NCBI GenBank assembly: GCA_002794775.1
Contig: NBAY01000082.1
Span: 62,001 to 126,000, forward strand
Source: Porodaedalea pini
Taxonomy: Eukaryota > Basidiomycota > Agaricomycetes > Hymenochaetales > Hymenochaetaceae
DNA: 64,000 bases
Reading direction: 5' to 3'
Made by a program: the position numbers and the translations under genes. Positions 45,547 to 58,400 of the stretch are shown piece by piece (within the stretch, counting starts at the first letter, position 1; the number at the start of each line of letters is the position of its first letter). The notes beneath the pieces were generated by a model, which was given only the letters and a program-made list of their open reading frames with translations, did not search any database and had not been told where the DNA came from.

Positions 45547-48500
45547 TTAGATTATCGAGAAACGAGACCTGCGTCCATCCAGGGTATTATCTTGGTACAC
45601 CTCCACCGCGACCTCGGCCTCCCCAGCCACGATCAGCTGGGGGTGGACGATTGCTTCTGTCATCGTGAAAAGACCTCCCACGTCCTCTGTTGCCCCGTCT
45701 TCCTCGCTCATTGCCCCGCACCCTCCCTCCGCGTCCACCATGTCCATCTCGACCAAACTCTCTCTGCGGGTCGTCGTGCTCGTCGAAGTGGTAATCTCCA
45801 TATTGGCCCTGAGGGCGTGGAGGAGAGAACTGCTGTGGAGGTGACTGCACGTGCTGCTGATGTGTCGGTGCGAATTGAGGGGGAAAGGGGGCATGCCTGG
45901 AATCGGGTAGGAAGTAGGTACAGCTAGCGGGGGAGGTGCCGGTGCCAATGCCGGTGCAGGAACACCCACCGAGGCGGCCAAGGGGGCGCTTTGAGATAGA
46001 TGACGAAGCATGAGGGAGATTTGCTCTGGCGTCAGAGACGCGACTTCTGCCGCTAGGGCTGCTTGATCAATTTTTACAGGAGGAGGCGTAGGAGGAATGG
46101 GAGAATGAGACGCAGGGGTTGCGGAGGGAAGAGGAGGAATCGAAATGTTGGGCATCTGTAGGGACACGTTTGGTATTGAAGGAAATGGCATTGCTGCCGG
46201 TGTGGACGTGGCTTGTGCGGGCGGCGGGGTGGATGAGACGAGCTTCCCTTTGTTCAGAACGAAAACACCGAGAAGGACGTTTCCTGTCCTTTCCCTCGGA
46301 AGACTATGGTCGTCCATTAATTCGACGAATTCCGGAATCGGTTGATCTTTCAGGAGAGGGATAATATAGAGTTCTCGTCCCGGCGCCTGTGGTTTTGGCT
46401 GAGTACCCCATGGAAAGACAAGAGCGTGTCGACTGCAAAGCGTTTCAGTATAGTTGAAGATACCAAATCAGTAAAAATACGCACTCTTTTCCTACCAAGA
46501 AATCGATCAGTTCGTTGAATTTTGCCAAAGCCTCATCAGACCGTGGCGTGAAGTTCACTGCGATGAGCTCCTTCGTCGAATTCATTCGTATTGAAACAAG
46601 ATACTTTGTCGACTGAGGAGTAGGAACGCGACCATCGATACGAGCTTGGGGGGACGGAAACAATGTCTGCCAATATCCAGACATCGGCTCCAGGGTTCGC
46701 CCGCCAATTTGCTTGCAAACAACATCAATTGCTAATGCATCGAAGTTTTCCCTGGGCATATTTATCTGAGAAAGAGAGTAAAAATCAGACCTTGACATTT
46801 CAGCAACTAAGGGGTTACCCACTTGTCCTGACCACACCTCGGGTAAGGAATCAATGGTTTTCTTGACCTGCGGGACCGGCGATTCAGCACTCTTTGTAGC
46901 ACTTCCGTCTTGCTCTAGAATTGCATCAAGTGCGCGATCATCGTCCTCATCAACACTTTCAAGTTCCATAACATCATCCTGAATCTGCTCTGTATTCTCT
47001 ACTGCCGCTGTATTGTCAACACCAGCATTCGGAGCGTTGTCTGCCGTCTGGTCACCAAGTGTCTCGTCCTTATCAGGACCGGTCCACAGAGAACTGAGGT
47101 CGAAGGAAGAACGACTGGAGGACTCAGCAGGCCTTGAGGGTGCAAATGGAGATGGCCCGGATGGTGTAGTAATGACGGGCTCCGAGCTCGGTCCTGCCTC
47201 TGCGTTCACCTGGGCACTCATGCGCTGTTGTGGGTTCGATTGAGGGACATCTTGCGCAGACACGTCACCGTCAATGTTGATCAGATCCGCGAGGCTAAGA
47301 CCTTGTTCTGATGACGCATAATCGTTGCCCATAGATGGCACGAAAAGCGGGCGAACGGCTGGTCTGTTGACCAGGGTTGAAGCTGAAGAAGCAGGGTCAT
47401 GTTGATTCTGAACAACATGAGCAGAGAGAGGCGGGGGTGCTCTCCATGGCTGTTCAGAGCGCGGACCGCTTGCGACAGTTGGAGAATTCGTCTTCGGAAA
47501 GGTAGCGGACAAAGGCGATTGCTCCGCCGCCGTGACCGGAGAACCGTCCTGGTGCGAGAGCGTGCGCAGTCGCGAGAGCTTTTCGCGCTCCCGCTTCTCC
47601 ATTTCCATCCGCTGCTCTTCCTCCTCCTTCGCCGCGTCGGCGGTACGTTGGCCAGAAACGTCTTCTATAGCTTCATAACCCTTATGGGTCATCTTTGCTC
47701 GCGGAGCAGTGATCTTCTGCAAGATTGAGTGTTCGAGGGACTCTTTCTCAGCGATCTCGATCTCGTGCTTGGTCTGCTCATCTGCGAGGTCGGTGGAGGA
47801 CATGACGTTGAGCTGGGCGGGAGTTATTCGACCTGAAGCAATGCCCTTGCGAAGAATGACCCGGTCTGGCTTTGGCAGGTTGAATTGTAGCATCCGGAAG
47901 CGCTCCCTGAAAATAGATTTTGTCAGTACTGCATCTGAGCGGAGTGAGGCGTCAGAGACTTACTTATATTTCCCGCCTGCACTAGGTTTTCCGGTCCTGT
48001 CAGGCTCTGCATATGTTTCCATCATGCAGCGCTCCAACTCGGTAACAAATGCCTTTATTTTCTGATTCATGATGTCTTTCTCTTCTTCAGTTGCCGAGGC
48101 GGGAGCAGCGGGCTCCTTGCCTTCGCTGCTTTCTTCGGCCTCTTCAGAACGTGAGCCAGTCTGTGCTTCCCGATACTCTTCAAACATTGGCCGAATAATT
48201 TCCTCCAGCTTAGTCAAGCAGTACTTGCGGATGGCATCGTCGTGGGCGGACTCCGCAGTCTTTGACCTCTTCGCAGCGGGCTGCTGCGCCGAGGAACCTC
48301 GCCGCTTCAGTGCCGAACTTGACTCCGGCGCAGGTGATGCCGATCCCTTCTTAAGGCGCTTGAGTCGTCCGCCCCGCGACGCGCGTCGGCGTCGTCCGCC
48401 ATCCGATTCATCATCCTCATCGTAAGATTCAGACTTGTCGGATGAGAACGAGAGGCGACGCGTTATTCTCTATATTCAAAGTTGGGGAATGAGAAGCTCG

Positions 48501-49782
48501 TCCGCTTACAGAAGAACCAACTTAGGACGAGACTTACTTTGCCAGATCTGGCTCTCTTGCCCGCTGGTTCAACGACATAGTCGTCCTCAGAACCGGCACC
48601 ATCGCTTTCTTCTGGACTTTCGACCACATCAACGTCTTCGAGGGGAGTCTTGCTACGCGCCTTCTTAACGACCGGTGGCGGAGCAGTGTTGGGTTCAACA
48701 AACGCATCCGGTCCTTCGTAGTCCACTGTAAGCGTAGAAAGTCAGCGTTGAGAGTCTGCCTCAAATCGAAAATCACATAGAAAAGAATAAAATCTAATCG
48801 ATAGTCACTGTGTAACAAAGTACAGAAGGACAGTAATTGTTCTCTCCACCTGCCCTCATCCATCTGGCCTCGTTTCTCACCTCGACATACGCAACGTGCC
48901 GCACAAACACAGCGCTTTATCTACTGGTGTGCCAGCTGATGTACTACCGGGCGCATCGACAGTGGCTATACAACTGTGTGCCACATTTCAGCCCTGCTCT
49001 GCAGGCCACAGGGCTATCATTGCTCGTACAATAAACGAGTAACGGAGTTGTCGAGGCCTCAACAATGGTAGTGCAGGACATTTTGACATATGGCGATCGC
49101 TCAGATGGACGGCGAAGGTCGCACAGGGACATAGAGGAGAAAGCAAAATGTCGAGGTACATACGAATGTTGGAAATACATGACGACGGTCCGGTAGAAGT
49201 ACGATAGAAACTCACACTTACTAACTGTCTTAAGGCCTGTCTTCGCTTCGCAGTCGGGGCAGTAATACTTTTCTGGAAATGAATGGATTGACGATTATCA
49301 GAGCCGGAAAATAAGGTGTTGCCAAAAAATGTGTACATACCAATTTCTCCTGCAACATCCTCTTCCAGCTCGATGCATCGGAAGTGATACCTAGTCGAAG
49401 ACGTGAGCGATGTCACAAACAATAACCAAAAAAGCAGATGCCCGTACCAGTTCTGACATACCCCTTCGCACTTTATCATCGGCGTGCCATCATCCTCACC
49501 CTTGCAGACACAATACGCTCCGCTGCCCTTCTTCTTACTCTTAGCCGAGGACCTCGCCGTCGAGCTTGTGGAAGAAAGAGGTGCCTTGGATGACGCAGGC
49601 TTAGCTACAGACTTCTTCGACGTCGCTGCCGCTGCCGCTGCCTTCTTCGCTGCAGGCTTGCTCTCCTGCTCAAGCGATGAAACATCTGGCACTTTGGGAG
49701 CGACGCCACTCGCGGCCGCGGACCGCGTCGTTCGCTTGTTTGCGGCAGCCTCTGCCGCCGTCTTGCTGCGCGAGCTCACCAT
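45547..49782 (-). CDS. Bye1/PHF3/DIDO-like transcription regulator (PHD, TFIIS-central and SPOC domains), 1,145 aa
   Basis: Nuclear protein of the family that binds RNA polymerase II through a TFIIS-like central domain. Exons (minus): 49782-49448, 49390-49341, 49272-49222, 48725-48538, 48469-47964, 47906-46485, 46432-45547 (3,438 nt, in frame). The PHD finger spans the first three exons: YCVCKGEDDG, MIKCEGVCQNWYHFRC, KYYCPDCEAK (C4HC3, with the Trp usual for H3K4me3 readers). The TFS2M domain is in exons 5-6 (ERFRMLQFNLPKPDRVILRK, RITPAQLNVMSSTDLADEQT). The SPOC domain is at about 46850-46380 (EVWSGQVGNPLVAEMSRSDF, HALVFPWGTQPKPQAPGREL). The final about 110 residues in this frame look non-natural, while a shifted frame encodes an RGG-rich tail. 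The intron at 48726-49221 is 496 bases, far longer than its neighbours. Confidence 0.9.
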
Positions 49783-52700
49783 CCTTGCGCTATATGAACA
49801 CGCTATGACAGTCAAAAATGAAAACTTGCTGATCGTTGCTTGCGCGGATGGCAGAGTCGGAGGCGCTGTTGTGGTGAGTCAAGCGCTCGCCGCTTCAAGC
49901 ACAATTTTCTCAAGCCAACGTCGCATCACGTGCACCTTGTCTAGAGATAACACTATGACGTACTGCTTGATACTGAGTCTTGCTGTCAATGCTGATGTCT
50001 CTCTCTTCTGCGAGGATTTGTGCGAAATCCATAAAAAAGAGAGAAACCAGATGATATGTTCCACTTGTTCCCAGAATAGTATAACGGACCCACATTAATA
50101 TTCACTCCGTCATCCCTTATACTACATAGTACTTAGGTACTTGATTTATGCTTTATTGACTGATGCTGTTTCTGTAGTCCCGTATCCGTTCCTCATGGTG
50201 ATTCCACTCCTTATCTGTGACGTCGATCGCATTTCTGGTGTGCTCGTTGTTAGAGCGACGGATAGAGTTCATCTAGTCACAACGAAGTTGCACCATAATC
50301 TTTTGCATTCCCTACGTCATCGTGATCGATGTTGTGTTCAATGTGCGGCTTGACGTTGCGTCCGAATGCTGATTATAGTCTGAGTAACTAATGTTGGTGG
50401 TCTGTATGCTGCGTGTTCGAATCATATCCTATTTTCCACTGAGACGAATACAACAAATGTAGTAAAAGAAGGATGAAGGATGAAAGGGAGAGAAACATCC
50501 GTGTACGATAATACTTATGACCATGCATGTATCCCACACATGTACAACCTTACGGATTGAGATCCTAAGTCCTCCCTTGCGCTGGGTCCTCGGAGAGTCG
50601 ACGGGATCCAACTGCAGAAAATGGTGCGGTCGCAAGGTAGTGCTTGATATTTCTCACAGCAATTAATATTTACACTTGTACTGCGACTTCCACAACATGC
50701 CGATTAACCGTCTTTCTCTGAAAAAAGTGAGCAATGTGTGAACCTGGACCCACATCCACTTACGTACATAGACTTTACACTCTCTCTTCATTCGCAGGAT
50801 CTAGACCCTGTCGCTCCGTTCTCCGCTCTCGCCATATACCCAACATACTGGAAGCGAATCCGAATCTACTGCGCATTCTGAATACGCATCGCAGAGTTAC
50901 ATACATATGTCGAAATCGCACTGCGAAGATCACTGGCATCTCCCACCACTCGATCTTCTGCGCCCCCTAGGCCTGTCCTATCGTAACAGTCGCGCGTGGA
51001 GGCGCTCTTCTCTGGGCACATCTGCTCCTCGATGCAAGCAGGCTGTGTTCTGGTGTTTGTTTTGGATGTAGTGCGGCTCACCGGCATTGGGCAGAGCGTG
51101 GCGGTGTATCGAATTGCTTGTGATAACTGCGCAAATGGCGTTTGGGTGCGGATATCGCATTTTATCCCGTTGATTTCCTACGAGAGTTCGTCTACTTTCT
51201 GACATACTGCTTCTTTTTTCCCTCTAGATCTCTCTTACAAGATTAATGCAATATTCATCTGTCTTTTCAGCGATTCATAGACGCTTTTCCAAAGGAGAAT
51301 CTCGCGATCCCCCAAGTTGGCCTGATTTCTTCTCGATGCAAAGGAAAGGCTATCAAGCGCGTCGTTTCCATTCGACCTTTCTGTAGGAGAACGGGTGACG
51401 TGCGTCTCCAAGTCCAAAGTCCAAAGGCACTGGCAGAAACAAAAGCCACCGAAAACCTTCGCTCGGCTCGTCTGGCGGTGATCGCAGACAGTGACACGCC
51501 GCTCTAAGTACCTCACACTCAATCTCACATCTCACCCTCTTTTGTGTCTGATAATAACAGCGACAAGTCCCCAGCTCTGCTCCGATCGGCTGGGTCCAAG
51601 TCGCCCCGTCTAGTCTCTCGGGAACTTAATCTCGGCTCAACACCCCACACCCCGGACTTCGTTTGCTCCCCCTTGTGAGCTTGTGAGCTTTTTTTCTTTT
51701 TCTTCTTCGGACTTCTTTTTGGTTTTGGGACCTGGCCCCCCTGTGTAGAGAAGCATGGTCAATTTGAAGTTTGAAAAACAAAGTCTATGGAGATGGCTTG
51801 GAAATGCGGTCATGTTTTCTTGAGCGGCTTGGTCGGTGTCGTGGATTAGATCGGCCGACGAAGAGAAAAGTATGATTTTCTGGAGTAGCATGAAAAGTCT
51901 TGACGATCATTCACAGTACTACTACTAGTACTGCACTAGTCCCGCCCGGCAAACTCATTTCACGTATCTTGCATCAATATCGAAACGCAGAACGATAGGA
52001 TGCCTACGTGTCCTGAGTCCGCTTCGCACTGTAGTACTCCCGACGTCCACCCACGCGTGATTCACCAAAGAGGCGCCCCCTCCTGTCTTCGAAGCAGACT
52101 GTCGAAGTGGAATCCGAGTTCAATAGCGGCTGTGAACCTCGTGATAGCAAAGAGGTTGCGGGTTTCGCTTCTTCGCTGTTCGCGAAGTTGAACATCAATG
52201 TGGTGCAGAGGGCGAGTCATCGGCCAGCGCGTCTTTTTTATTATTCATTCGTTCATTCATTACGGATCAAGAGGGGGAAAGATGAAAGATATTGGCACCG
52301 GGAGAAGGGGGAGGTGAAGGAGTGCATACGTGCTGTCTGAGCTTTCGAGGATCGGAGTTCCGGGCCACGCGACGTGGACAACATCAACATCTTGACAACA
52401 AGGTTTTATCCCCCTTTCCGCATTCAGACTCGGAAGTTGTGGAGTCGGGAGTCGGGACTCTGGGAATACATATACCGGAATGAACGTGTCGCGCGCCGGG
52501 CATCCGCCTGTCCAACCCCATCGTGTTACGCCACTGCTCGGCAGCAGCTCTCAGCTCTGTGAGGCACACGGATTGCCAGTCCTGCCCTCGAGGCGCCTGC
52601 GATGTCACCGTCGCGCTGCGGCCCTATCTCAATCGCGGTGCGTCTTATCCAGGATTCAATGCATCTGATACGGGGTACAAGGACAAGGGCGTAGAGAAGA

Positions 52701-55422
52701 AGCCGTGGAGATGGATATGTATGCATGTTGAGAACATGCATATGAACACACAGGGAATTCAGCAGGACCCGGGAACCAGGAGACGGAAGGCGGAGGTCAG
52801 CCGTCGGTGACTGCGCCCCCTAAGTGCCCAAAGTTATCTATCTGTACATATCGCAAGGCTTCTTGTGTGATATGTGTTTTTTTTTTTTTCGATTCCTTCC
52901 CTAGCTATCGCAAGTCGAATCGAATCGGTGTGGTCTTATCAAATTTTTAATAAATTGCAGGCTTTGTGTACTTGAATTTGAAGTTTATTGCACTGCATCT
53001 TGAAAGAATTAAAAGAAGGGAAGTGTATGTGTCGAATTCCGACTCGATGAGAATTGACCGACGATTCAACTCGGAGTCAGCTTTCAGGTTCACCCGGGGC
53101 GCAGTCGCCAGTCCGAGAAGCACAAGCACAAGTACTAAAGTAAGGCGGCGCAGAGCGAAGCCAAGACGTGGAAACCAGTACTCAACGCAGAAGCATAAGC
53201 AATCGCACATTCTATTTTCGTTAAGAGTCTATTCCAGCGGGGATGTCTTCTTCCGGGCCTCGTTCTTCCTTGTCCCTTTGTCCTTTTGTTCTTTGTGATA
53301 GCGGGGTGAAATTGTGAGATTAAGATATCGATCCAAAGGAGGAATTCGTGATCCGCAAGGCGTTGACGCTGCCTGACAAGCTTGAAAGGCTCGAAGTCCG
53401 AAGCAGCTTGAGCCTTTTTCACTGCAATCTTGCGAATGATGGCCTGGGAAACACGCGTGCAATTTGACGGATCGTGCCAATCACACAGGTCTTTCATTGC
53501 CAGTTTGCAAAAATAAGAACAAAAATAAGATAATCATATTGATATGTAGAATTTCGAACGAAGGTCGAAGGGACAGAAGAACATCAATATATTGATGTTG
53601 GTGCGCGCTGGTGGCGGCGACCATCGGCGATGGAAGAAGACTGAGTGAGAATGTTAACACTATTGATCTTCCCGCTGTTCTCTTCACAGAAATAAATAGA
53701 TATCGAGGCGCTGACACGCCGACAGCTCCAGACTCCAGACTCCCGGAGGAGGAATTCGCATGTATTGTACGCGGAGACGTCGGGGACGCGGCGCAATGAT
53801 GACTTTCGAAGGCCCACGTCTTCAAGATGATTTTTGACAGTACTAGTGATGTTCTCGCAGAGCCAAGCATGAGAGAGGGCCGCTAGCTTGTTTTTCCTCG
53901 ACCGCGTGGCAGCTTGTCTTGTCGCACGAGGTTTTTCGGATCGCCATCGTAAAGCTTCCTCGAACGAGTTGTTTATTTTCAAATAAAAATGCCACGGAGG
54001 AAAGGGAAAAAGCTGAATATGAAAAATGAAAATGAAAATGAAAGAGCCTACGTACTCTGAGTCTGAGTACGAGCGTTGTCTTCTATCAAAGCCGGATCGG
54101 GGTCGGGACTCGGGATGATTGGTTCCTTCCTAAAGGGTCGTCGAGAGATTTCATTTTGGATCTGCGTCGGAGAGCATACATAAGTACAGCTGGCAGGGAA
54201 CGCTGGCTTCACTTCCGAGGGCGTGGAGAAAGCCGGGATGGGGTGTGACCCAATTCCGCTGGTACAGGAGCGTTTGTGTTATCAGGCTCAGGCTGTATCC
54301 CGAGTCTGACTCTGAATCGCATACTAGCACATAAGTGCCTCCGGTGCAGGTCAGAACGTCAGAGTCAGAGGCGAGTCAACGCCTCGAAGCGGGAGGACGC
54401 CGTTTCGGGCGTCGGCCTCAACCTGTTGTACAGAACACACAGCACAGAGATCTCAACGATGACTGAATTGAGTCGACGAAGTGAATGGGACTGCGTCATG
54501 CCGCCTGCATCATCTCGACGGGATCTCTCCGAGCTTGGAGGGATTTGCCGTCACAGGTGTGATATGCTGTGTTGGAGAGTCGCAAGAAGAATCGGCTCTG
54601 GGAAAGGGAGCACACACGGGGTGCTTCAGTGATTGAGATGCAGGAGAGGCTTCTCCTTCTGAGCCGTTAATACTACTCTTGACTCTGTGTGAAGCCGCGG
54701 CAGACGTTCGGCTGTGGGGTCAGGCTGCCACTTGCAATAACTCGCAGGCGGTGCTGGTGGAGAGCTTGGATATGGATACCCGTGTGGGGATGTCGAGGAA
54801 CTGCAAATGCAATTCCACCAATCCTAGCCTAGGCACACGGCGCGCACGGCTAGCACATACCTGGCAAAAGGCTACTAGCGCTGAACACGCCAGAATAGAC
54901 ACACAGAGTCGGCGACGCCGCTGGGTGCTGCCACGCCAGGCCGGCCTCGTGCAGGCACCTCCGACGACATTAGCATTGCCGACGTTGTCCAGCGGGTGGT
55001 ACTAGTGTGCGGTGCAGCGCCGAGCGTAGCGCGTGCAATCGGCGTGATCTCTACATATCCCATCTCACCTTTTCCATCCTCCAATCTCTTTTCCTCCCTG
55101 CCCGCTCCTCAACTCCTCAACGCCATCACCGTCGCTGTGCACACTCCTTCTGTATCGAAGAACTATCCTGAGAATTATTATTCATATATAAAGTGCTCAC
55201 GCTCAGTTCACGCGCGTCGCGCATCGCGTATTGTGCACGTCCATTCAACTCCGCCGTACATAGCACTTGTGCAGCTCCTCTCTCTCTCTCCTTATTAGAT
55301 GCCTCTAATCCTAATCACGCCTCTACACTTATCATCGTCTTCTTTCAGCTCTTACGACGACTCAGACTCAAAGTGCCAGCTCAGGCGAGAGCACGAGCAC
55401 GAGCACGAGCACGAGCGCAGAC
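49783..55422. other. 5.6-kb interval without a convincing gene
   Basis: Many short frames occur on both strands, but none has a domain, a codon-like run or a consistent splice pattern. There are several T- or pyrimidine-rich tracts (for example 51687-51715, 52872-52886). GAGTC/GACTC pentamers are scattered densely between 52.4 and 54.9 kb. The last about 400 bases (55.03-55.42 kb) are CT-rich, like basidiomycete promoters and leaders. It may be a long upstream region of the kinase gene, or contain an untranslated RNA or a young or degraded insertion. Confidence 0.45.
55388..55416 (+). repeat. (GAGCAC)n hexamer repeat just before the kinase start codon
   Basis: Four to five units of GAGCAC end six bases before the ATG at 55423, in the presumed 5' leader of the kinase mRNA. 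Confidence 0.85.
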
Positions 55423-58400
55423 ATGGCCGTCTCCCCGTCGCCCGTCTCCATCTCCTTATCCCACTCCCTTCCGCCCTCCTCCCCAGGCGCTGGCCCGAGC
55501 ACACCGCCCTCTGCTGAGCACGCCCACGCACAGAACAAGACCTTTCGCCGTCTGCGCACGTCGCTCGAGCACACCATACGCGCTGCTGCCGGCTCGAGGC
55601 CCCGCAAGGAGCCCCACTCAGAGGTGCCGGTATCGCCGGCACCGTCACTGTCCCCGGTACCGAACGCGGCCTCCTCGCGCATCCTTGATCGCAGAGTCCG
55701 GCACAAGCACAGTGCAAGCGATACGGCTTTATCTCCTCCGCCATCTATGCCGCCCCCTGCACCGTCGCCGAAGGGCAAGCAGCGCGTTTCGGTCGATTTC
55801 GTCGGCGTGGAGCGCAGTCGGGACCGGGAGCGTGAGCGTGAACGCGAGCGCGTGCACGAGAGGGAACGGGAGCGAAGTGCAGCGGGCGAACGCGCGTCTC
55901 ATACCTCACGCTTCAGCGTCGGTGTCGGCGGTGGACTCAGGAAACTCGAGAGCAAGGTCGGTTTGCGGAGACTTGCAAGTCGGGAGGCTGCCCGTGCGGA
56001 CGCGCGCTCGCCTTCTCCATCCTCTCCACCGCCATCGAGCTCGATATCAGGCCCGGCGAAGTTGCGTAGGGACCGCGATAAAACCGTCAAGGAGCGGGAG
56101 CGGGACAGGGACAGGGACAGGGACAGGGAGGAGCCCCCGACGCGGACGCGCTCGAAGTCCGCGTGGTCCTTCCTCGCTCCCTCGCTCGCCTCGCACCCCT
56201 CGGCCTCCGCGTCTGCCCTTGACGTCTCCACCTCCACCTCATCAACCGAAGGCACACAGCGCACGCGCACACGGGAGCGGGAGAAGGAGACCGTGCGCGC
56301 CTCGTCGGCACTCCCTCCGCAGCCCCCGCGCCCCCATTCCCCGCCCTCGCCCACGCCGCCCCCACGCATCTCCTCTTCTGCCTCGCGCTCTCGCGTCAAG
56401 CTCACATCGCCCTCGTCTCCATCGCTTTCTTCGCCCGCATCCTCTGCCTCGCCCACTACGACAAACTCAGCCTCCACCCCGACGACTACTCCGTCCCCGG
56501 GCATAGCATCGACATCTGCACCGTCACCAGCACCACCATTTGCCCCTCGCACGCGGCCCCGCCCCGCCCCCCTCCAGGAGACCGCTCCCTCTGGTGGCAC
56601 GAGCTCAAGCGCCTCGTCCTCCCCGCATACACTCAGCCGCTCAAACACCAGCCCCGCCCCCTCTCGTTCGATACCGCCCTCGCCCACCACGCCCACCACC
56701 CTCGGCTCCCAGGCCCAAACACCGCGAAACGTGTCCCCCGTCCCCGTGCGCATGTCGCGCCCGCCGCTCAGCCCGAGCGCGGTTGCCAACGCCGGCAGCC
56801 GGCTGCGCCTCCGCACGGCTGTAGCGCCAGCGGCGGGGACGGGGATACGCAGCGCAAGCACAACGAGCTTACCCATGGAGCCGTCCTCGCTGTCCTCGTC
56901 GTCGACTCTGCCAGAGAAAGTAGAGAAGGAGAGGCCGGAGAGGCCAGAGAGGAGGCGTCCGTCAGTCGGAAGCGCGACTACCGTGACGAACGGGACTGGG
57001 ACGGGCCGCTCGACGCCGACGGGTACGCCGTCGCACGCGGCGCCCACAAGCAGCTCGCGCGCGCGCGCAGGATCGACGCGTGAACGGTCGCTCGATCGTG
57101 AGCGCGAGAAGGAAAGACAACAGCAGCAGCAGCAACAGCAACACGCGCAGACGCGCTCACGGGCTTCTGTGAGCGCGACCTCCCTCGTTCTTTCACGTGC
57201 TGAGGCGGGCCGCTCGCGATCGCCCTCCCAATCCGGAGCCGGAGCCGGAACCGCACGACGGCCGACATCGCCCACACCGCTCCGCGCTACATCGCCTGCA
57301 CCGGCTCTGCCCCCAGGCCACCGGGACATCATCCGGCACGCCGCGTCTCTTCTCTTGCGCGAGCTCAACGGTCCGCGCCCACGCGCACTCCCTCGCTCGC
57401 CTTCCTCGCCGGCATCGTCATCACAGCCCAGCTCGCCTTTACAGGCGCTCTTCCCAAGCAGCGCATCGGCGCCAGGGCTCGCACAGGAGACGTGGACGCC
57501 TGAGGTGTGGGATGAATGCGAGGCGAGGCTGAGGCTGCTGGCACGCGCGGAGCGAGTGAGGCTTGGTGGGCCGTATGGCGGGAGCGCGACGAGCCTTGTT
57601 GGCGCAGGGGCTGCGGTCGGGAGCGTGAGTGCTGCGGGTGAAGAGCGTGAGAGGCGGGTGTTTGCTGAGGCAGTGAGAGACGGATACGTCCTCTGCCAGT
57701 GCGTCTTTTTTTTAACCTCTGCATATGATATTCTTCATCATCAATTAACATGTTTGCCCGCGCAGACTGGTGAACAAACTTCGTCCGGGCACGATCCCGC
57801 GTGTCGACGCGTATGAGGACGGGTTCAAGTCGTCCTCGAACGCGACCAAGTTTCTGGCTGCTGCTGCAGGTGTGTTTGGTATCCCCGCGTCGGAGCTCTT
57901 CCAAAGAGACGACCTCATTCGATCGACGCCGGACGCGCTGTTCCGAGTTGCGCGTGCGGTCGTCGCGGTCGTGGCACGCGCAGGAGAAGATGCAGCGGCG
58001 GAGCGTGTCGCGCGGAAGATTCTTTTGGGAGGCGGTGGACACCCAAAGGAGCAAGGAGCCGGACGAAGCCAGGCGGCGAACAGCCCGTACGGCACGCGCG
58101 CGAAGGGCGCGTCTGCGTCGTCGCCGAACCTATCGACGCTGCAGCGCTCCGCGTCTCCGCCCGTGCTGAGCGCGAATCCGACTCCGAAGAAGAAGCGCTG
58201 GAGCCCGCCGAGCCCTGCGTTGTCGACTGTAGCTGCGGAGGACACTGGTTCCGGGACAGTCTCGCCCGAGCGCGCGAACTCGAGCAAGGCGGGGAGCGCT
58301 GAAGAGAAGCGATCTAGAGCGAGGAGTAAGGAGCGAGAGAGGGAGAGAGGGGGTCAGAAGGCGGGTTCGGGTTCGGGTTCTGGGGAGTCGGGGAATACGC

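Noticed and set aside
45879..45963. Explaining the Bye1-like RGG tail by splicing
   Set aside because: The only GT...AG pairs I found near the shift give the wrong phase or an intron of about 25 nt. A single-base homopolymer difference is simpler.
50390..50440. tRNA-like T-loop (GTTCGAATC)
   Set aside because: Flanking bases do not pair as a T stem and no acceptor or anticodon arm can be drawn around it.
55193..56506. 437-codon plus-strand frame overlapping the kinase start
   Set aside because: It is in another frame over the same GC-rich sequence and is Pro/Arg-rich nonsense. The kinase frame continues through spliced, conserved domains and this one does not.
55899..57368. 489-codon open frame antisense to the kinase gene
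   Set aside because: It lies wholly opposite low-complexity, GC-rich Ser/Pro/Arg coding sequence, where stop codons are rare on the other strand. It has no domain and no start context.
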